NCBI RefSeq assembly: GCF_022601735.1
Contig: NZ_JAKUMM010000007.1
Coordinates: 214,532 to 278,531 of the forward strand
Length of the DNA stretch: 64,000 bases
Source: Atopomonas sediminilitoris
GTDB taxonomy: Bacteria > Pseudomonadota > Gammaproteobacteria > Pseudomonadales > Pseudomonadaceae
Direction: 5' to 3'
Notes under the pieces: model-generated
Seen by the model: the letters and a program-made list of their open reading frames with translations, nothing else
Told to the model about the DNA's origin: nothing
Databases searched by the model: none
Program-made: the position numbers and the translations under genes
In this document: in pieces, positions 44,847 through 53,954 of the stretch
How the letters are laid out: each line of letters opens with the position of its first letter
Position numbering within the stretch: position 1 is the stretch's first letter

Positions 44847-47633
44847 TTGCGCTTGATAAGGATTATCTCAGGACTGCTGTTTTGCCTTTCGTTACTCGGC
44901 ATACCCACGACATGGGCACAGCACGGCGTTAATGAGCACGATTGGCAACTGCTGATCGATGACGGGGCGCGCCTTAACTTGGCGGATGTCACCTCGCCCA
45001 TCTACAGCCAACAGTTTCACCCCGTCGACCTTAGCACCCTCACATTCCCCGCCAGCTCACGGGCGTACTGGCTGAGCACCGAGTTACCCGCCAGCAAAAG
45101 CGAGCACTTGCTGCGTATTTTCGCCCCCGACTTAGACTTCATCGACTATTACGTATTACTCGCTGGCGAGCTGCAGTTACACCGCGCCAGCGGCGCACGC
45201 TTGCCCTTTAGCGCTCGCACCATCGCAGATAAAGACTTCATTCTGCCCTTGCCTGCCGCCGAGCAACCACGCCGCGTATTGCTGCGTTTACAGTCCGAAC
45301 ATCCGTTACGCCCACAAATAAGCCTAAGCCCTAGCGCCAGCGCCAAAGCGCTCCGCAGTGAAAGCCTGTTATTTGGCGCACTGACCGGCGCGCTATTTAT
45401 GCTCGCCTTATACAACCTGGTCCGCTTTCGCTATAGCCGCGCCAGCGCTGCGCTTTGGCTCAGCTTAGTGCACGTCGCTTTATTGCTGAACGCGCTAACC
45501 ATCATGGGCTACTTAGCGCCTTGCTTTGGCGCATTCCAACCTGTGCTCATTGCGCTGTCGGACATCAGCCTACTGCTCGCCCTGCTGGTTACTTTAGTGT
45601 TTATCGGGCGTTTCTTCCGCGGCGTCTGCCCCAGCACCAGTGTCGAGCGCATGCTGTATTTAAGCAGTGCTGGCTTAGCCTTATTGCTTTGCGCTATTGG
45701 CGTACTCACGGGCACGTACTTGGGTGAGCTGGTGTATTGGCTAACCGGGCTGTGCAGCCTGTTGATCACCCTAGTCGCCCTAGTGCACTGGGTGCGCGGC
45801 TTCCGCCCTGCGCGCTTGGTAGTCGCCGGCGCCGTGCTGTTCACCACGGCCTTTCTGCTCAGCTTGCCGGCGTTGTTAGGCTACATGGCCATCAACAGCC
45901 TGATATCCACCCAGTTTTTACTGGCCTGCGCGGTGATCAGCGGTTTCTTATTCAGCATGGCCATCAGTGAGCGCCAGCAGCACTTACTCCACCTCAGCAT
46001 TCACGCCGGACAAGCCGAAGCCGCCAGCTTGGCCGAAAACCGTGCCAAGGGTGAGTTTTTGGCCAAGTTGAGCCACGAAATCCGCACCCCGCTGAACGGC
46101 GTACTGGGCATGACCGAGCTACTCAACAGCACGCCTCTGTCAGCCAAACAGCGTGATTACGTGCAAACCATTCACAACGCCGGCAACGAGCTGCTGGGCT
46201 TACTCAGCGAGATTCTTGATCTCTCCAAGCTTGAAAGCCAGCAAATGGAGCTCGAAGAGGCGGCGATTGATCTGCACGTCCTGCTGCACGACTGCCTTGA
46301 GTTATATCGAAGCAAAGCCGAACAGCAGCGTGTTGAGCTGATCAGCTACATTCACCCGCAAGCCCCTGCACTGATCCAAGGTGACCCGACACGTTTACGC
46401 CAAGTCATCTGTAGCCTGTTAGAACAAGCCTTCCAAGCCACCCAAGAAGGCGAAATCATGCTGGTGGTCGCGCTGGAGCAAGACCCACTGCAGCTGCGCT
46501 TTGCCGTGCAATACAGCGGTAACCCGCCTGACCCCAGCACGCTCAAACTATTGCTGAGCACCCCCGAACAGCGCCGTGTCACGTTACTGGGCGAGCTACA
46601 CCAAGGGCGCCTGGGCTTACTGATTGCCCGCGAGCTGATCGACCTCATGCACGGCCAGTTTGGTATCGAACAAGGCTCACCGCAGGGTGCTACGTTGTGG
46701 TTAAGCCTACCGTTAACCGCCGAAGCACTGGCCCACAGCCAACTGCCGGACGCCAACGCCTTAGAAGGCATTCGCATCCTCGTGGTGGATGACAACGAAA
46801 CCTGTCGCAAAGTCCTCCAGCAACAATGCGCCAGCTGGGGCATGCACGTCAGCACTGCCGCCTCTGGCCGTGAAGCACTCCCCCTGCTGCGCACCCGCGC
46901 GCACTTGGGTGAAGTCTTCGATATTGTCTTGCTCGACCAAGACATGCCGGGCATGACCGGTTTACAACTGGCCACCCGCATCAAAGAAGACCCCAACCTC
47001 GAACACGACATGCTGCTGGTGATGCTCACCGGCATCACCCATGCACCGAGCAAAATACTGGCGCGCAATGCCGGCATCCGCCGCTTGCTCAGTAAGCCCG
47101 TGGCCGGCTACGTGCTCAAAGCCACGCTGGCAGAAGAGCTAGATGCCCGCCGCAAAGGCCTCGCCCCGGCCTTATTCGAGCAAGAAGCGCCAAGCGAAAG
47201 CGCACCCAAGCAGCCTGTTCCCAGTGATTTCCGCGTCTTGGTGGCCGAAGACGACAGCATCTCCACCAAGGTGATTCGCGGCATGCTCGGCAAGCTGGAT
47301 ATCACCCCAGACACCGCAACCAATGGCGAAGAAGCATTAGAAGCGATCAAAGCCAAACACTACGACTTGGTCTTGATGGACTGCCAAATGCCGGTGCTCG
47401 ATGGCTTTAGCGCCACAGCCAAGCTGCGCGAGTGGGAACACCGTGAGCAGCGCCGCCGTACCCCTGTGGTAGCGCTGACTGCCCACATCCTCAGCGAGCA
47501 CCAACAACGGGCGCGCGAAGTCGGTATGGACGGGCACATGAGCAAGCCCGTCGAGCTGTCGCAACTTAAAGAACTGATTAACTTCTGGTTGGCGCACAAA
47601 CAGCAGCACAATACTCAGCCAAACTCACTGTAA
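44847..47633 (+). CDS. retS: Hybrid sensor kinase RetS
   Basis: The 928-residue protein has a signal peptide (about 1-24, 'TTWAQ'), a 7TMR-DISMED2 periplasmic domain (about 30-160), seven membrane helices (about 172-375), HisKA with 'KLSHEIRTPLNGVLGM' (H410), an HATPase region and two receivers ('VLLDQDMPG', D697; 'LVLMDCQMPV', D845). This is the RetS layout; the gene also follows purD as PA4856 does. RetS holds back GacS and so favours acute over biofilm behaviour. The start is a TTG with no alternative. The HATPase N, G1 and G2 boxes are degraded ('CSLLEQAFQAT', 'VQYSGNPPDP', 'QGRLGLLIA'), so its own kinase activity is doubtful. Confidence 0.92.
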   Translation: MRLIRIISGLLFCLSLLGIPTTWAQHGVNEHDWQLLIDDGARLNLADVTSPIYSQQFHPVDLSTLTFPASSRAYWLSTELPASKSEHLLRIFAPDLDFIDYYVLLAGELQLHRASGARLPFSARTIADKDFILPLPAAEQPRRVLLRLQSEHPLRPQISLSPSASAKALRSESLLFGALTGALFMLALYNLVRFRYSRASAALWLSLVHVALLLNALTIMGYLAPCFGAFQPVLIALSDISLLLALLVTLVFIGRFFRGVCPSTSVERMLYLSSAGLALLLCAIGVLTGTYLGELVYWLTGLCSLLITLVALVHWVRGFRPARLVVAGAVLFTTAFLLSLPALLGYMAINSLISTQFLLACAVISGFLFSMAISERQQHLLHLSIHAGQAEAASLAENRAKGEFLAKLSHEIRTPLNGVLGMTELLNSTPLSAKQRDYVQTIHNAGNELLGLLSEILDLSKLESQQMELEEAAIDLHVLLHDCLELYRSKAEQQRVELISYIHPQAPALIQGDPTRLRQVICSLLEQAFQATQEGEIMLVVALEQDPLQLRFAVQYSGNPPDPSTLKLLLSTPEQRRVTLLGELHQGRLGLLIARELIDLMHGQFGIEQGSPQGATLWLSLPLTAEALAHSQLPDANALEGIRILVVDDNETCRKVLQQQCASWGMHVSTAASGREALPLLRTRAHLGEVFDIVLLDQDMPGMTGLQLATRIKEDPNLEHDMLLVMLTGITHAPSKILARNAGIRRLLSKPVAGYVLKATLAEELDARRKGLAPALFEQEAPSESAPKQPVPSDFRVLVAEDDSISTKVIRGMLGKLDITPDTATNGEEALEAIKAKHYDLVLMDCQMPVLDGFSATAKLREWEHREQRRRTPVVALTAHILSEHQQRAREVGMDGHMSKPVELSQLKELINFWLAHKQQHNTQPNSL

Positions 47634-47648
47634 GCCCATCTCACCCAA

Positions 47649-47677
47649 GCGCCGGTGATTGCACCGGCGCTTTTTTA
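47649..47677 (+). terminator. Rho-independent terminator after retS
   Basis: GCGCCGGTG (47649-47657) pairs with CACCGGCGC (47662-47670), then a T-run. It starts 16 bases after the retS stop. Confidence 0.92.
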
Positions 47678-47689
47678 TTTGAGGAATCT

Positions 47690-48292
47690 ATGCTTTCAAC
47701 CCTTTTCAGCCTCTACCTCAAGATGCTGGTGCTGTACGGGCCATTCTTTGTCCTCTCATGCTTCATCAGCGTGACACCCGGCTTTAGCGATAAGGAAAAA
47801 CAGCGCTTAGCATGGCGCGTCGGTTTTTCCGTGATGATTGCCAGTATCCTGCTGTACTTGTTCGGCAAGCTGATTTTTGACGCCTTTGGCATCACCATCG
47901 ACGCCTTCCGCATTGGCGCGGGGACCGTGCTGTTTATTTCCGCACTGAGCATGGCGCAAGGCCGCCCAGTGGTGCAGCCCGACAGCCTCGATCAAGACCC
48001 CACCATCGTACCGCTGACCATCCCCCTGACCGTCGGCCCCGGCACCATTGGTGCCTTGATGGTCATGGGTGCCAGTCATGAAGGCTGGACCAGCAAGGGC
48101 TTAACCATTGTGGCCATCATTCTTGGCAGTCTGACCACGGCCGTGGTGCTGTATCTTTCGGCGCGCATCGAGCGCTTGCTGGGCCGCCAAGGGCTGCAGA
48201 TTCTCAGCCGCCTAATGGGCTTATTTGTCTGTGCACTGGCCGCGCAGATCATCTTTACCGGAGTGCGCAACTACTTTGGCTTGGCCGGTTAA
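47690..48292 (+). CDS. MarC family integral membrane protein (UPF0056)
   Basis: The 200-residue protein has about six membrane helices and the family motifs 'FVLSCFISVTPGFSD' (about 20-34), 'AFRIGAGTVLFISALSMAQG' (core 'FRIGAG', about 73-78) and 'VPLTIPLTVGPGTIGALMVMG' (core 'PLTIPLTVGPG', about 108-118). MarC proteins were once tied to multiple antibiotic resistance, but that role was not confirmed; function is unknown. GAGGAATCT precedes the ATG, directly after the retS terminator. Confidence 0.9.
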   Translation: MLSTLFSLYLKMLVLYGPFFVLSCFISVTPGFSDKEKQRLAWRVGFSVMIASILLYLFGKLIFDAFGITIDAFRIGAGTVLFISALSMAQGRPVVQPDSLDQDPTIVPLTIPLTVGPGTIGALMVMGASHEGWTSKGLTIVAIILGSLTTAVVLYLSARIERLLGRQGLQILSRLMGLFVCALAAQIIFTGVRNYFGLAG

Positions 48293-48434
48293 TCCGCTTA
48301 ACTGGCCAGAATGCTCACACCCATGCTTGCTGCCTCTGACACCACACGCCAACGCCAACGCCAACGTTAGGAATACCTAATCGATTCAAGTCATTAGCGC
48401 GTTACAGCCAAAACCATCATTTGTATTGATGGCG

Positions 48435-48465
48435 ACTATCGAAAGCATCGCCTTCTATCGATAGT
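48435..48465. promoter_or_regulatory. Inverted repeat upstream of the repeat-peptide gene
   Basis: ACTATCGA (48435-48442) and TCGATAGT (48458-48465) are perfectly complementary, 15 bases apart; the right arm is itself part of the palindrome CTATCGATAG (48455-48464). It lies 57-87 bases before the ATG at 48522 and is an operator candidate. Confidence 0.45.
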
Positions 48466-48521
48466 GGTGCTGCGTAAACTAGCCCTCGTCAGCAACAACC
48501 ACCGCTTACGAGGAACACACC

Positions 48522-48881
48522 ATGAACAAGCAACTGTTAACCGCCATCACCCTGATCACTCTGAGCAGCGCCGCACTGGCCCAACCCAGCGTGATTGAGC
48601 AAAGCCAACTCAGCCACCTTGCTCGCGCCAGCCAGCTACTGGCCGAAGATGGCAGTGACCGCACCCCAGGCCTGCGCATTGCCGAAGACGGTAGCGACCG
48701 CACCCAAGGTTTACGCATCGCCGAAGACGGTAGCGACCGTACTCAAGGTTTACGTATCGCCGAAGACGGCAGCGACCGCACCCCAGGCTTACGTATCGCC
48801 GAAGATGGCAGTGACCGCACCCCAGGCTTACGCATCGCCGAAGACGGTAGCGATCGCACACCGGCGCAACGTCATGCCTAA
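48522..48881 (+). CDS. Secreted protein built of six 13-residue repeats
   Basis: The 119-residue product has a clean signal peptide (residues 1-20, 'LSSAALA' then Gln), a short spacer (21-40) and six tandem copies of AEDGSDRTPGLRI (P or Q at position 9) ending 'TPAQRHA'. Repeats 1-5 are exact 39-bp units (48642-48836) and the sixth is partial (48837-48872). The mature part has no cysteine, is hydrophilic, and each unit holds an acidic AEDGSD and basic R residues at two fixed positions. Synonymous differences between copies show it is selected as protein. GAGGAAC precedes the ATG. No function is known to me; short secreted repeat proteins of similar style occur in Pseudomonas. Confidence 0.85.
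   Translation: MNKQLLTAITLITLSSAALAQPSVIEQSQLSHLARASQLLAEDGSDRTPGLRIAEDGSDRTQGLRIAEDGSDRTQGLRIAEDGSDRTPGLRIAEDGSDRTPGLRIAEDGSDRTPAQRHA
48642..48872 (+). repeat. 39-bp coding tandem repeat, six copies
   Basis: Units start at 48642, 48681, 48720, 48759, 48798 and 48837, each beginning GCCGAAGA. They are contiguous with no spacers, in frame, and differ mainly at third codon positions. Confidence 0.95.
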
Positions 48882-49045
48882 CGCCGGCTAGGGCGGTACG
48901 CCAACCGCGCACCGCCCTGCCTTTTCATCATCCGCTCAGCATTAACCGCCACAACCGCTCATCGCGCCTGATCAGCCCCAGTCATAGCCCTGAGCCTTAG
49001 CAACCGCTACACTGCGCGCCCGTCCATTCTTGCGAGCAGACTGAC

Positions 49046-49774
49046 ATGTTGTTGTTTTGGTTACGCATGCTGTTGTTGTCAGCCCACTTTGTTTTAACCA
49101 GCATTATCGGCTTACTGATCGGCCTCATCCGCCCCTTTGAGCCGGACAATAGTCGTCTGTGCGCACGCCTGTATTCGTGGGGCGGCCGGATCATATTAGG
49201 CCTAGAGATTCGTACCGAAGTCGAAGCGCTGAAACAGCGCCGCAGTCCTTGCGTGTATGTTTCCAACCATCAATCCAACTACGACTTGTTTGTGATGGGC
49301 ACCGTTGTGCCTTACCGCACCGTCAGCATTGGCAAAGACAGCCTCAAGTACGTGCCGTTCTTTGGCCAACTGTTTTGGTTAGCCGGCAACGTGCTGATCA
49401 AACGCGGCCATGCCACGCAAGCCAAACAAGCCATGCTGGCCTCAACCGAAGCGTTGAAAGAAAAAGACACCTCCATCTGGGTCTTTGCCGAAGGCACCCG
49501 TAACGGCGGCAACAATATGCTGCCGTTCAAAAAAGGCGCATTCCAAATGGCGATTGCCGCCGGCGTGCCGATTATTCCAATCTGCTCCAGCAGCTATCCC
49601 AAGCACATGCAACTCAAAAAGCTTAAAGCCGGTCTGATCAAGATTCGCGCACTGGCAGAAATCCCGACTAAGGGGCTGACGCTGGACGATGTACCGCGCT
49701 TGATGCAAGAGTGTTTTGAGCAGATGCAAAAAACCATTGCCCAACTTGATCGCGACGTACTCGCCGCGCGTTAA
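49046..49774 (+). CDS. plsC: 1-acyl-sn-glycerol-3-phosphate acyltransferase
   Basis: The 242-residue protein has an N-terminal membrane helix and the PlsC motifs: 'VSNHQSNYDLF' (HX4D, about 71-81), 'FFGQLFWLAGNVLIKRG' (about 109-125), 'FAEGTRNGG' (about 151-159) and 'VPIIPICSSSY' (about 174-184). It adds the second acyl chain to lysophosphatidic acid in phospholipid synthesis. Pseudomonads usually have more than one such enzyme, so the symbol denotes the family. It ends at a shared bidirectional terminator. Confidence 0.9.
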   Translation: MLLFWLRMLLLSAHFVLTSIIGLLIGLIRPFEPDNSRLCARLYSWGGRIILGLEIRTEVEALKQRRSPCVYVSNHQSNYDLFVMGTVVPYRTVSIGKDSLKYVPFFGQLFWLAGNVLIKRGHATQAKQAMLASTEALKEKDTSIWVFAEGTRNGGNNMLPFKKGAFQMAIAAGVPIIPICSSSYPKHMQLKKLKAGLIKIRALAEIPTKGLTLDDVPRLMQECFEQMQKTIAQLDRDVLAAR

Positions 49775-49785
49775 TCCACGGCAAT

Positions 49786-49823
49786 AAAAAAAAGCCCGAG
49801 GTTGCTGCCTCGGGCTTTTTTTT
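49786..49823. terminator. Bidirectional terminator between plsC and the helicase gene
   Basis: GCCCGAG (49794-49800) pairs with CTCGGGC (49809-49815), with eight A on the left and eight T on the right. It serves both convergent genes. Confidence 0.93.
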
Positions 49824-49831
49824 ATGTGCGC

Positions 49832-51187
49832 TTACTCTGCCTTAGGTTTGCGCCGTGGCGGGGCAAAGCCATCGGAGCTACCTACCGTAGCGGGCACATC
49901 ATTACGTGCCGGACGCGACTTACCGGGGCCTGACTTTTTCGCCGCCGGCTTTTTACCCGTCTTAGCACCGGCCTTGGTGCCGTCTTTATCTTTCTTCTTT
50001 TTCTTACCGCTCGCCGCTTTGCCCGACGCTTTGAGCTTTTTCGGCCCCTGATAACTGCCGCCCAGCTCTTTGATCGGCCGCTTCACGAAACGCAGTTTCA
50101 AATAGCGCTCGATGCTCGACATCAGGTTCCAGTCATTCGGGCAGATCAGCGAAATCACCAAGCCTGACGCACCCGCACGACCGGTGCGTCCGATGCGGTG
50201 CACGTACTCATCGCCTGACTGCGCCATATCGAAGTTGATCACCAGATCCAGCTCAGCCACATCCAGACCGCGCGCCGCCACATCGGTGGCTACCAGCACA
50301 TTGAACTCGCCACGCTTAAAGCGCGCCATGATCAGCTTGCGCTCATCGTGCGGCTTTTCACCATGCAGCACATAGACCGTGTGCTTGCACGCACGCAGCA
50401 CGCCGCCGAGGCGATCAGCTTGCGCGCGAGTATTGGTGAAGATCATCGCCTTGTTGAACTTTTCATGCGCCAGCAACCACTGCAACTGGCGTTCTTTATG
50501 CGCCACGTCATCACTGGTAACGATCTGTTGAATCACTTCTGGGTTTAATTCACGCACTGTGTGCAGGCGCAAAAACTGTGGTTCACGCAGCACTTGATCG
50601 ATCACCCGGCCCATCGCTGCGCCGCCGGTGGTGGCGGAGAACAACAAGCTTTGGCGCGCGGCGCTGCAAGGGCTGACCAGCTTAAGCACATCATCCGCAA
50701 AACCCATATCGAGCATGCGATCGGCCTCATCCAAGACCAGCACTTGAATGTTATCCAGCGGCAGATTGCCCGCTTCTAAGTGCTCCAGCAGGCGACCCGG
50801 GGTGCCAATCACTACGTCCGGATTTTTCCGCAAATACGCGGCCTGCTCTTTAAACCCTTCGCCGCCGGTAATCAGCTCGGCTTTTAAAAAAGTGAACCGG
50901 GCAAAGCGGCTGAACTCACGCAATGTCTGCTGCGCCAGCTCACGGGTCGGCAGCAAAATCAATGCACGCGGCGCGGTTTGCGGCTGCTCATCGGCTTGCA
51001 AGCGCTCCAGCATGGGCAATAAAAACGCGGCCGTTTTGCCGCTACCGGTTTGCGCGGTCACGCACAGGTCTTTGCCAGCCAAAGCTGGTGGAATGGCCTG
51101 CTGTTGCACTTCGGTCGGTGTGGTGAACTTCAACGCCTCAATGGCTTTGTGCAGGCGTTCGGACAGACCAAATTCGCTAAAGGTCAT
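49832..51187 (-). CDS. DEAD-box ATP-dependent RNA helicase
   Basis: The 451-residue protein has all core motifs: Q motif 'FTTPTEVQQQAIPPAL', Walker A 'AQTGSGKTAAF' (about 44-54), 'PTRELAQQ', 'TPGRLLEHL', 'VLDEADRMLDMGF' (DEAD, about 150-162), 'FSATT', 'ATDVAARGLDV' and 'HRIGRTGRAG' (about 330-339). The C-terminal 75 residues are Lys-, Gly- and Ala-rich, an RNA-binding tail without known domain. It is closest to the RhlE/SrmB group acting in ribosome assembly or RNA decay; the exact subgroup is not resolved. It is divergent from bluB. Confidence 0.93.
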   Translation of the reverse strand: MTFSEFGLSERLHKAIEALKFTTPTEVQQQAIPPALAGKDLCVTAQTGSGKTAAFLLPMLERLQADEQPQTAPRALILLPTRELAQQTLREFSRFARFTFLKAELITGGEGFKEQAAYLRKNPDVVIGTPGRLLEHLEAGNLPLDNIQVLVLDEADRMLDMGFADDVLKLVSPCSAARQSLLFSATTGGAAMGRVIDQVLREPQFLRLHTVRELNPEVIQQIVTSDDVAHKERQLQWLLAHEKFNKAMIFTNTRAQADRLGGVLRACKHTVYVLHGEKPHDERKLIMARFKRGEFNVLVATDVAARGLDVAELDLVINFDMAQSGDEYVHRIGRTGRAGASGLVISLICPNDWNLMSSIERYLKLRFVKRPIKELGGSYQGPKKLKASGKAASGKKKKKDKDGTKAGAKTGKKPAAKKSGPGKSRPARNDVPATVGSSDGFAPPRRKPKAE

Positions 51188-51308
51188 GAGCTACTCAAGA
51201 AAGAAGACAATATAGCTGCGTAGTGTACCTGCTTATGCGCTGGCTTTTTCCCTCGCACGGTTAAATGGCTAAAATGCCCAGCTATTCGCACCGCTAACGA
51301 GCCACTCC

Positions 51309-51965
51309 GTGAACGAACACGCTTTCTCCACCGCCGAGCGCGCTGCGGTCTACCGCGCCATTGCCGAACGCCGCGACATGCGCCACTTCTGCCCCAACAG
51401 CCAAGTCGCGCCCGAGGTATTACAGCGTTTGCTACAGGCCGCGCACCAAGCGCCGAGTGTTGGCCTAATGCAGCCTTGGCGGTTTATTCGCATCACCGAT
51501 AACGCCCTGCGCACGCAGATCGCCGCGCTGGTCGAAGCCGAACGCCAACGCACGGCCGAGGCCCTCGGGCCGCGCAAAGCGCAGTTCTTGCAACTGAAAG
51601 TAGAAGGCATTCGTGACTGCGCCGAGCTCTTGGTCGTGGCCCTGTGCGAAGCGCGCGAGCAGTACATTTTCGGCCGCCGCACCTTGCCGCAAATGGATCT
51701 TGCCAGCGCGGCCTGCGCGATTCAAAACCTGTGGCTCGCCGCCCGAGCCGAAGGGCTTGGGCTTGGCTGGGTATCACTCTTTGAACCGGCAGAGCTGGGG
51801 GCGCTGCTCAACATTCCCGCCGACGCAGAAGCCATCGCCATTGTCTGTTTAGGCCCGGTGGATGCCTTTTACGCGCAACCTATGCTGATCGAACAAGGCT
51901 GGAGCAGCGCTCAGCCACTGAGCGACCTAATGGCGGAAAACCGCTGGCCGAGCAGCAAGGCATGA
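51309..51965 (+). CDS. bluB: 5,6-dimethylbenzimidazole synthase
   Basis: The 218-residue nitroreductase-fold protein shows '[40 protein letters not shown]' (core '[14 protein letters not shown]', about 45-58) and '[15 protein letters not shown]' (about 150-164). BluB cleaves reduced FMN with oxygen to give the lower ligand of cobalamin. The start is GTG at 51309. It is the first gene of the cobalamin run, overlapping cobQ by four bases. No riboswitch is visible in the 121 bp before it. Confidence 0.94.
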   Translation: MNEHAFSTAERAAVYRAIAERRDMRHFCPNSQVAPEVLQRLLQAAHQAPSVGLMQPWRFIRITDNALRTQIAALVEAERQRTAEALGPRKAQFLQLKVEGIRDCAELLVVALCEAREQYIFGRRTLPQMDLASAACAIQNLWLAARAEGLGLGWVSLFEPAELGALLNIPADAEAIAIVCLGPVDAFYAQPMLIEQGWSSAQPLSDLMAENRWPSSKA

Positions 51966-53428
51966 GCATGCTGATGGTGCAAGGCACCACCTCGGATGCC
52001 GGCAAAAGCACCCTAGTCGCCGCCTTGTGTCGCTGGGCCAAACGCCAAGGCGTTAACGTAGCGCCCTTTAAGCCGCAGAACATGGCGCTCAACAGCGCCG
52101 TGACCTGCGACGGCGGCGAGATCGGCCGCGCCCAAGCCGTGCAAGCGCAAGCTTGCGGGCTCGCGCCGCACAGTGACATGAACCCCGTGCTGATCAAGCC
52201 CTCAAGCGACACTGGCGCGCAAATCATCATTCAAGGGCGCGTGCTCAACCAACAAGACGCCGTCACCTTCCACGCCTACAAACCACGCGCCAAGGCCGCC
52301 GTACTCGAAAGCTTCGCTCGTTTGCGCGAGCAATACGCACTGGTATTGGTCGAAGGTGCCGGCTCGCCGGCGGAAATCAATCTGCGCGAGGGCGACATCG
52401 CCAATATGGGCTTTGCCGAGGCGGTCGACTGCCCCGTGATCTTAATCGCCGACATCGATCGCGGCGGCGTGTTCGCCCACCTCGTCGGCACCTTGGCCTT
52501 GCTCAGCGAAAGCGAGCAGGCGCGGGTGAAAGGCTTTGTGATCAACCGCTTTCGCGGCGACTTAAGCCTGCTACAACCGGGCCTAGATTGGCTTGAGCGC
52601 CACACCGGCAAGCCGGTGCTGGGCGTACTGCCCTACTTGCATGACCTGCACTTAGAGGCCGAAGACGCCATCAATGCCCAACAAGTCAGCGCCGCCGGCA
52701 CAACACTGCGCGTGGTGATTCCCGTCTTGCCACGCATCAGCAATCACACCGACTTCGACCCATTGCGCCTGCATCCACAAGTCGATGTGCAGTTTGTTGG
52801 CGCAGGGCACCCGCTGCCCCCTGCCGACTTAATTATTCTGCCCGGCAGCAAAAGCGTGCGTGATGACCTTACCCACCTGCGCGAGCAAGGCTGGGCTGAC
52901 GATCTCATGCGTCATCTGCGCTTTGGCGGCAAGGTGCTGGGCATTTGCGGCGGCCTGCAAATGCTCGGCGAACAGATCCACGACCCGCTTGGCATCGAAG
53001 GCCATGCCGGCAGCAGCGCCGGCCTTGGCTTGCTTGCGCTCAGCACCACCTTAGGCGCAGAGAAACAGCTGCGGCAGGTCACCGGACATCTGAGCGATGG
53101 CAGCGCCATCAGTGGCTATGAAATTCATGCCGGTCACAGCACAGGCCCCGCGCTGGACACCCCGTTCGCCCAGCTGAGTCACGGCGGCAACGACGGTGCG
53201 TGTGACCCGTCCGCGCAGATTCGCGCCACCTACCTGCACGGTCTCTTCGAGCAGCCCAGCGCCCTGAGCAGCCTGCTCCGCTGGGCCGGCCTCAAGCAAG
53301 TGCAGCCCTTGGATTACCATGCGCGGCGCGAGCAAGAGCTCGATCGACTGGCCGACATGCTCGAACAACACCTAGACCAAGCCGCCTTACGCACCTTCTG
53401 CGGCTTAGCGGAGCCAGCCCATGCATGA
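51962..53428 (+). CDS. cobQ: Cobyric acid synthase
   Basis: The 488-residue protein has a DTBS-like N-terminal ATPase ('[18 protein letters not shown]', about 5-22, and '[11 protein letters not shown]') and a C-terminal glutaminase-like domain with '[14 protein letters not shown]' (Cys nucleophile, about 325-338). CobQ amidates four side chains of adenosylcobyrinic acid diamide. In P. aeruginosa, cobO, cbiB and a threonine-phosphate decarboxylase gene lie between bluB and cobQ as I recall; here they are absent. It overlaps cobP by eight bases. Confidence 0.96.
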   Translation: MSMLMVQGTTSDAGKSTLVAALCRWAKRQGVNVAPFKPQNMALNSAVTCDGGEIGRAQAVQAQACGLAPHSDMNPVLIKPSSDTGAQIIIQGRVLNQQDAVTFHAYKPRAKAAVLESFARLREQYALVLVEGAGSPAEINLREGDIANMGFAEAVDCPVILIADIDRGGVFAHLVGTLALLSESEQARVKGFVINRFRGDLSLLQPGLDWLERHTGKPVLGVLPYLHDLHLEAEDAINAQQVSAAGTTLRVVIPVLPRISNHTDFDPLRLHPQVDVQFVGAGHPLPPADLIILPGSKSVRDDLTHLREQGWADDLMRHLRFGGKVLGICGGLQMLGEQIHDPLGIEGHAGSSAGLGLLALSTTLGAEKQLRQVTGHLSDGSAISGYEIHAGHSTGPALDTPFAQLSHGGNDGACDPSAQIRATYLHGLFEQPSALSSLLRWAGLKQVQPLDYHARREQELDRLADMLEQHLDQAALRTFCGLAEPAHA

Positions 53429-53954
53429 GCTGATCTTAGGCGGCGCGCGCTCGGGCAAAAGCCGTCTGGCCGAGCAGCGCGCGCAAGCCAGCGGCCTGCG
53501 CGTGATCACCATCGCCACCGCGCAAGCACTGGATGAAGAAATGCACGCGCGCATCGCCAAGCACCGTGCCGATCGCCCCAGCCACTGGCAGGTGATCGAA
53601 GAACCCTTGGCCTTAGCGTCTACACTGCAGCAAGCCGCCCAAGCGGATACCTGCTTAGTGGTGGATTGCCTCACGCTCTGGTTGAGCAACTTGCTACTGC
53701 TCGATGATCCCGCCCGCTTAGCCGCCGAGCGTGATGCTTTAACCGCCTTACTCGGCCGACTACCGGGGCGATTGATTCTGGTCAGCAACGAAACCGGCTT
53801 AGGCGTGGTACCACTGGGGCAACTAAGCCGCGACTTTGTGGATCAAGCCGGCTGGCTGCATCAAGCCATTGCCGCGCGCTGCGAGCGTGTCACCTTGTGT
53901 GTGGCCGGTTTGCCGCTGACTTTAAAGCCCAACCCAGGATGTACTCATGAATGA
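53421..53954 (+). CDS. cobP: Adenosylcobinamide kinase/guanylyltransferase
   Basis: The 177-residue protein has the P-loop '[16 protein letters not shown]' (about 3-18), '[15 protein letters not shown]' (about 48-62), '[15 protein letters not shown]' (about 78-92) and '[12 protein letters not shown]' (about 117-128). It phosphorylates and then GMP-activates adenosylcobinamide, so it serves both synthesis and salvage. CobU is the enteric name. It overlaps cobQ and cobT by eight bases each, so translation is coupled. Confidence 0.96.
   Translation: MHELILGGARSGKSRLAEQRAQASGLRVITIATAQALDEEMHARIAKHRADRPSHWQVIEEPLALASTLQQAAQADTCLVVDCLTLWLSNLLLLDDPARLAAERDALTALLGRLPGRLILVSNETGLGVVPLGQLSRDFVDQAGWLHQAIAARCERVTLCVAGLPLTLKPNPGCTHE

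Noticed and set aside
48642..48872. CRISPR-like regular repeats
   Set aside because: Units are contiguous without spacers, in frame in a gene with a signal peptide, and vary at third codon positions.
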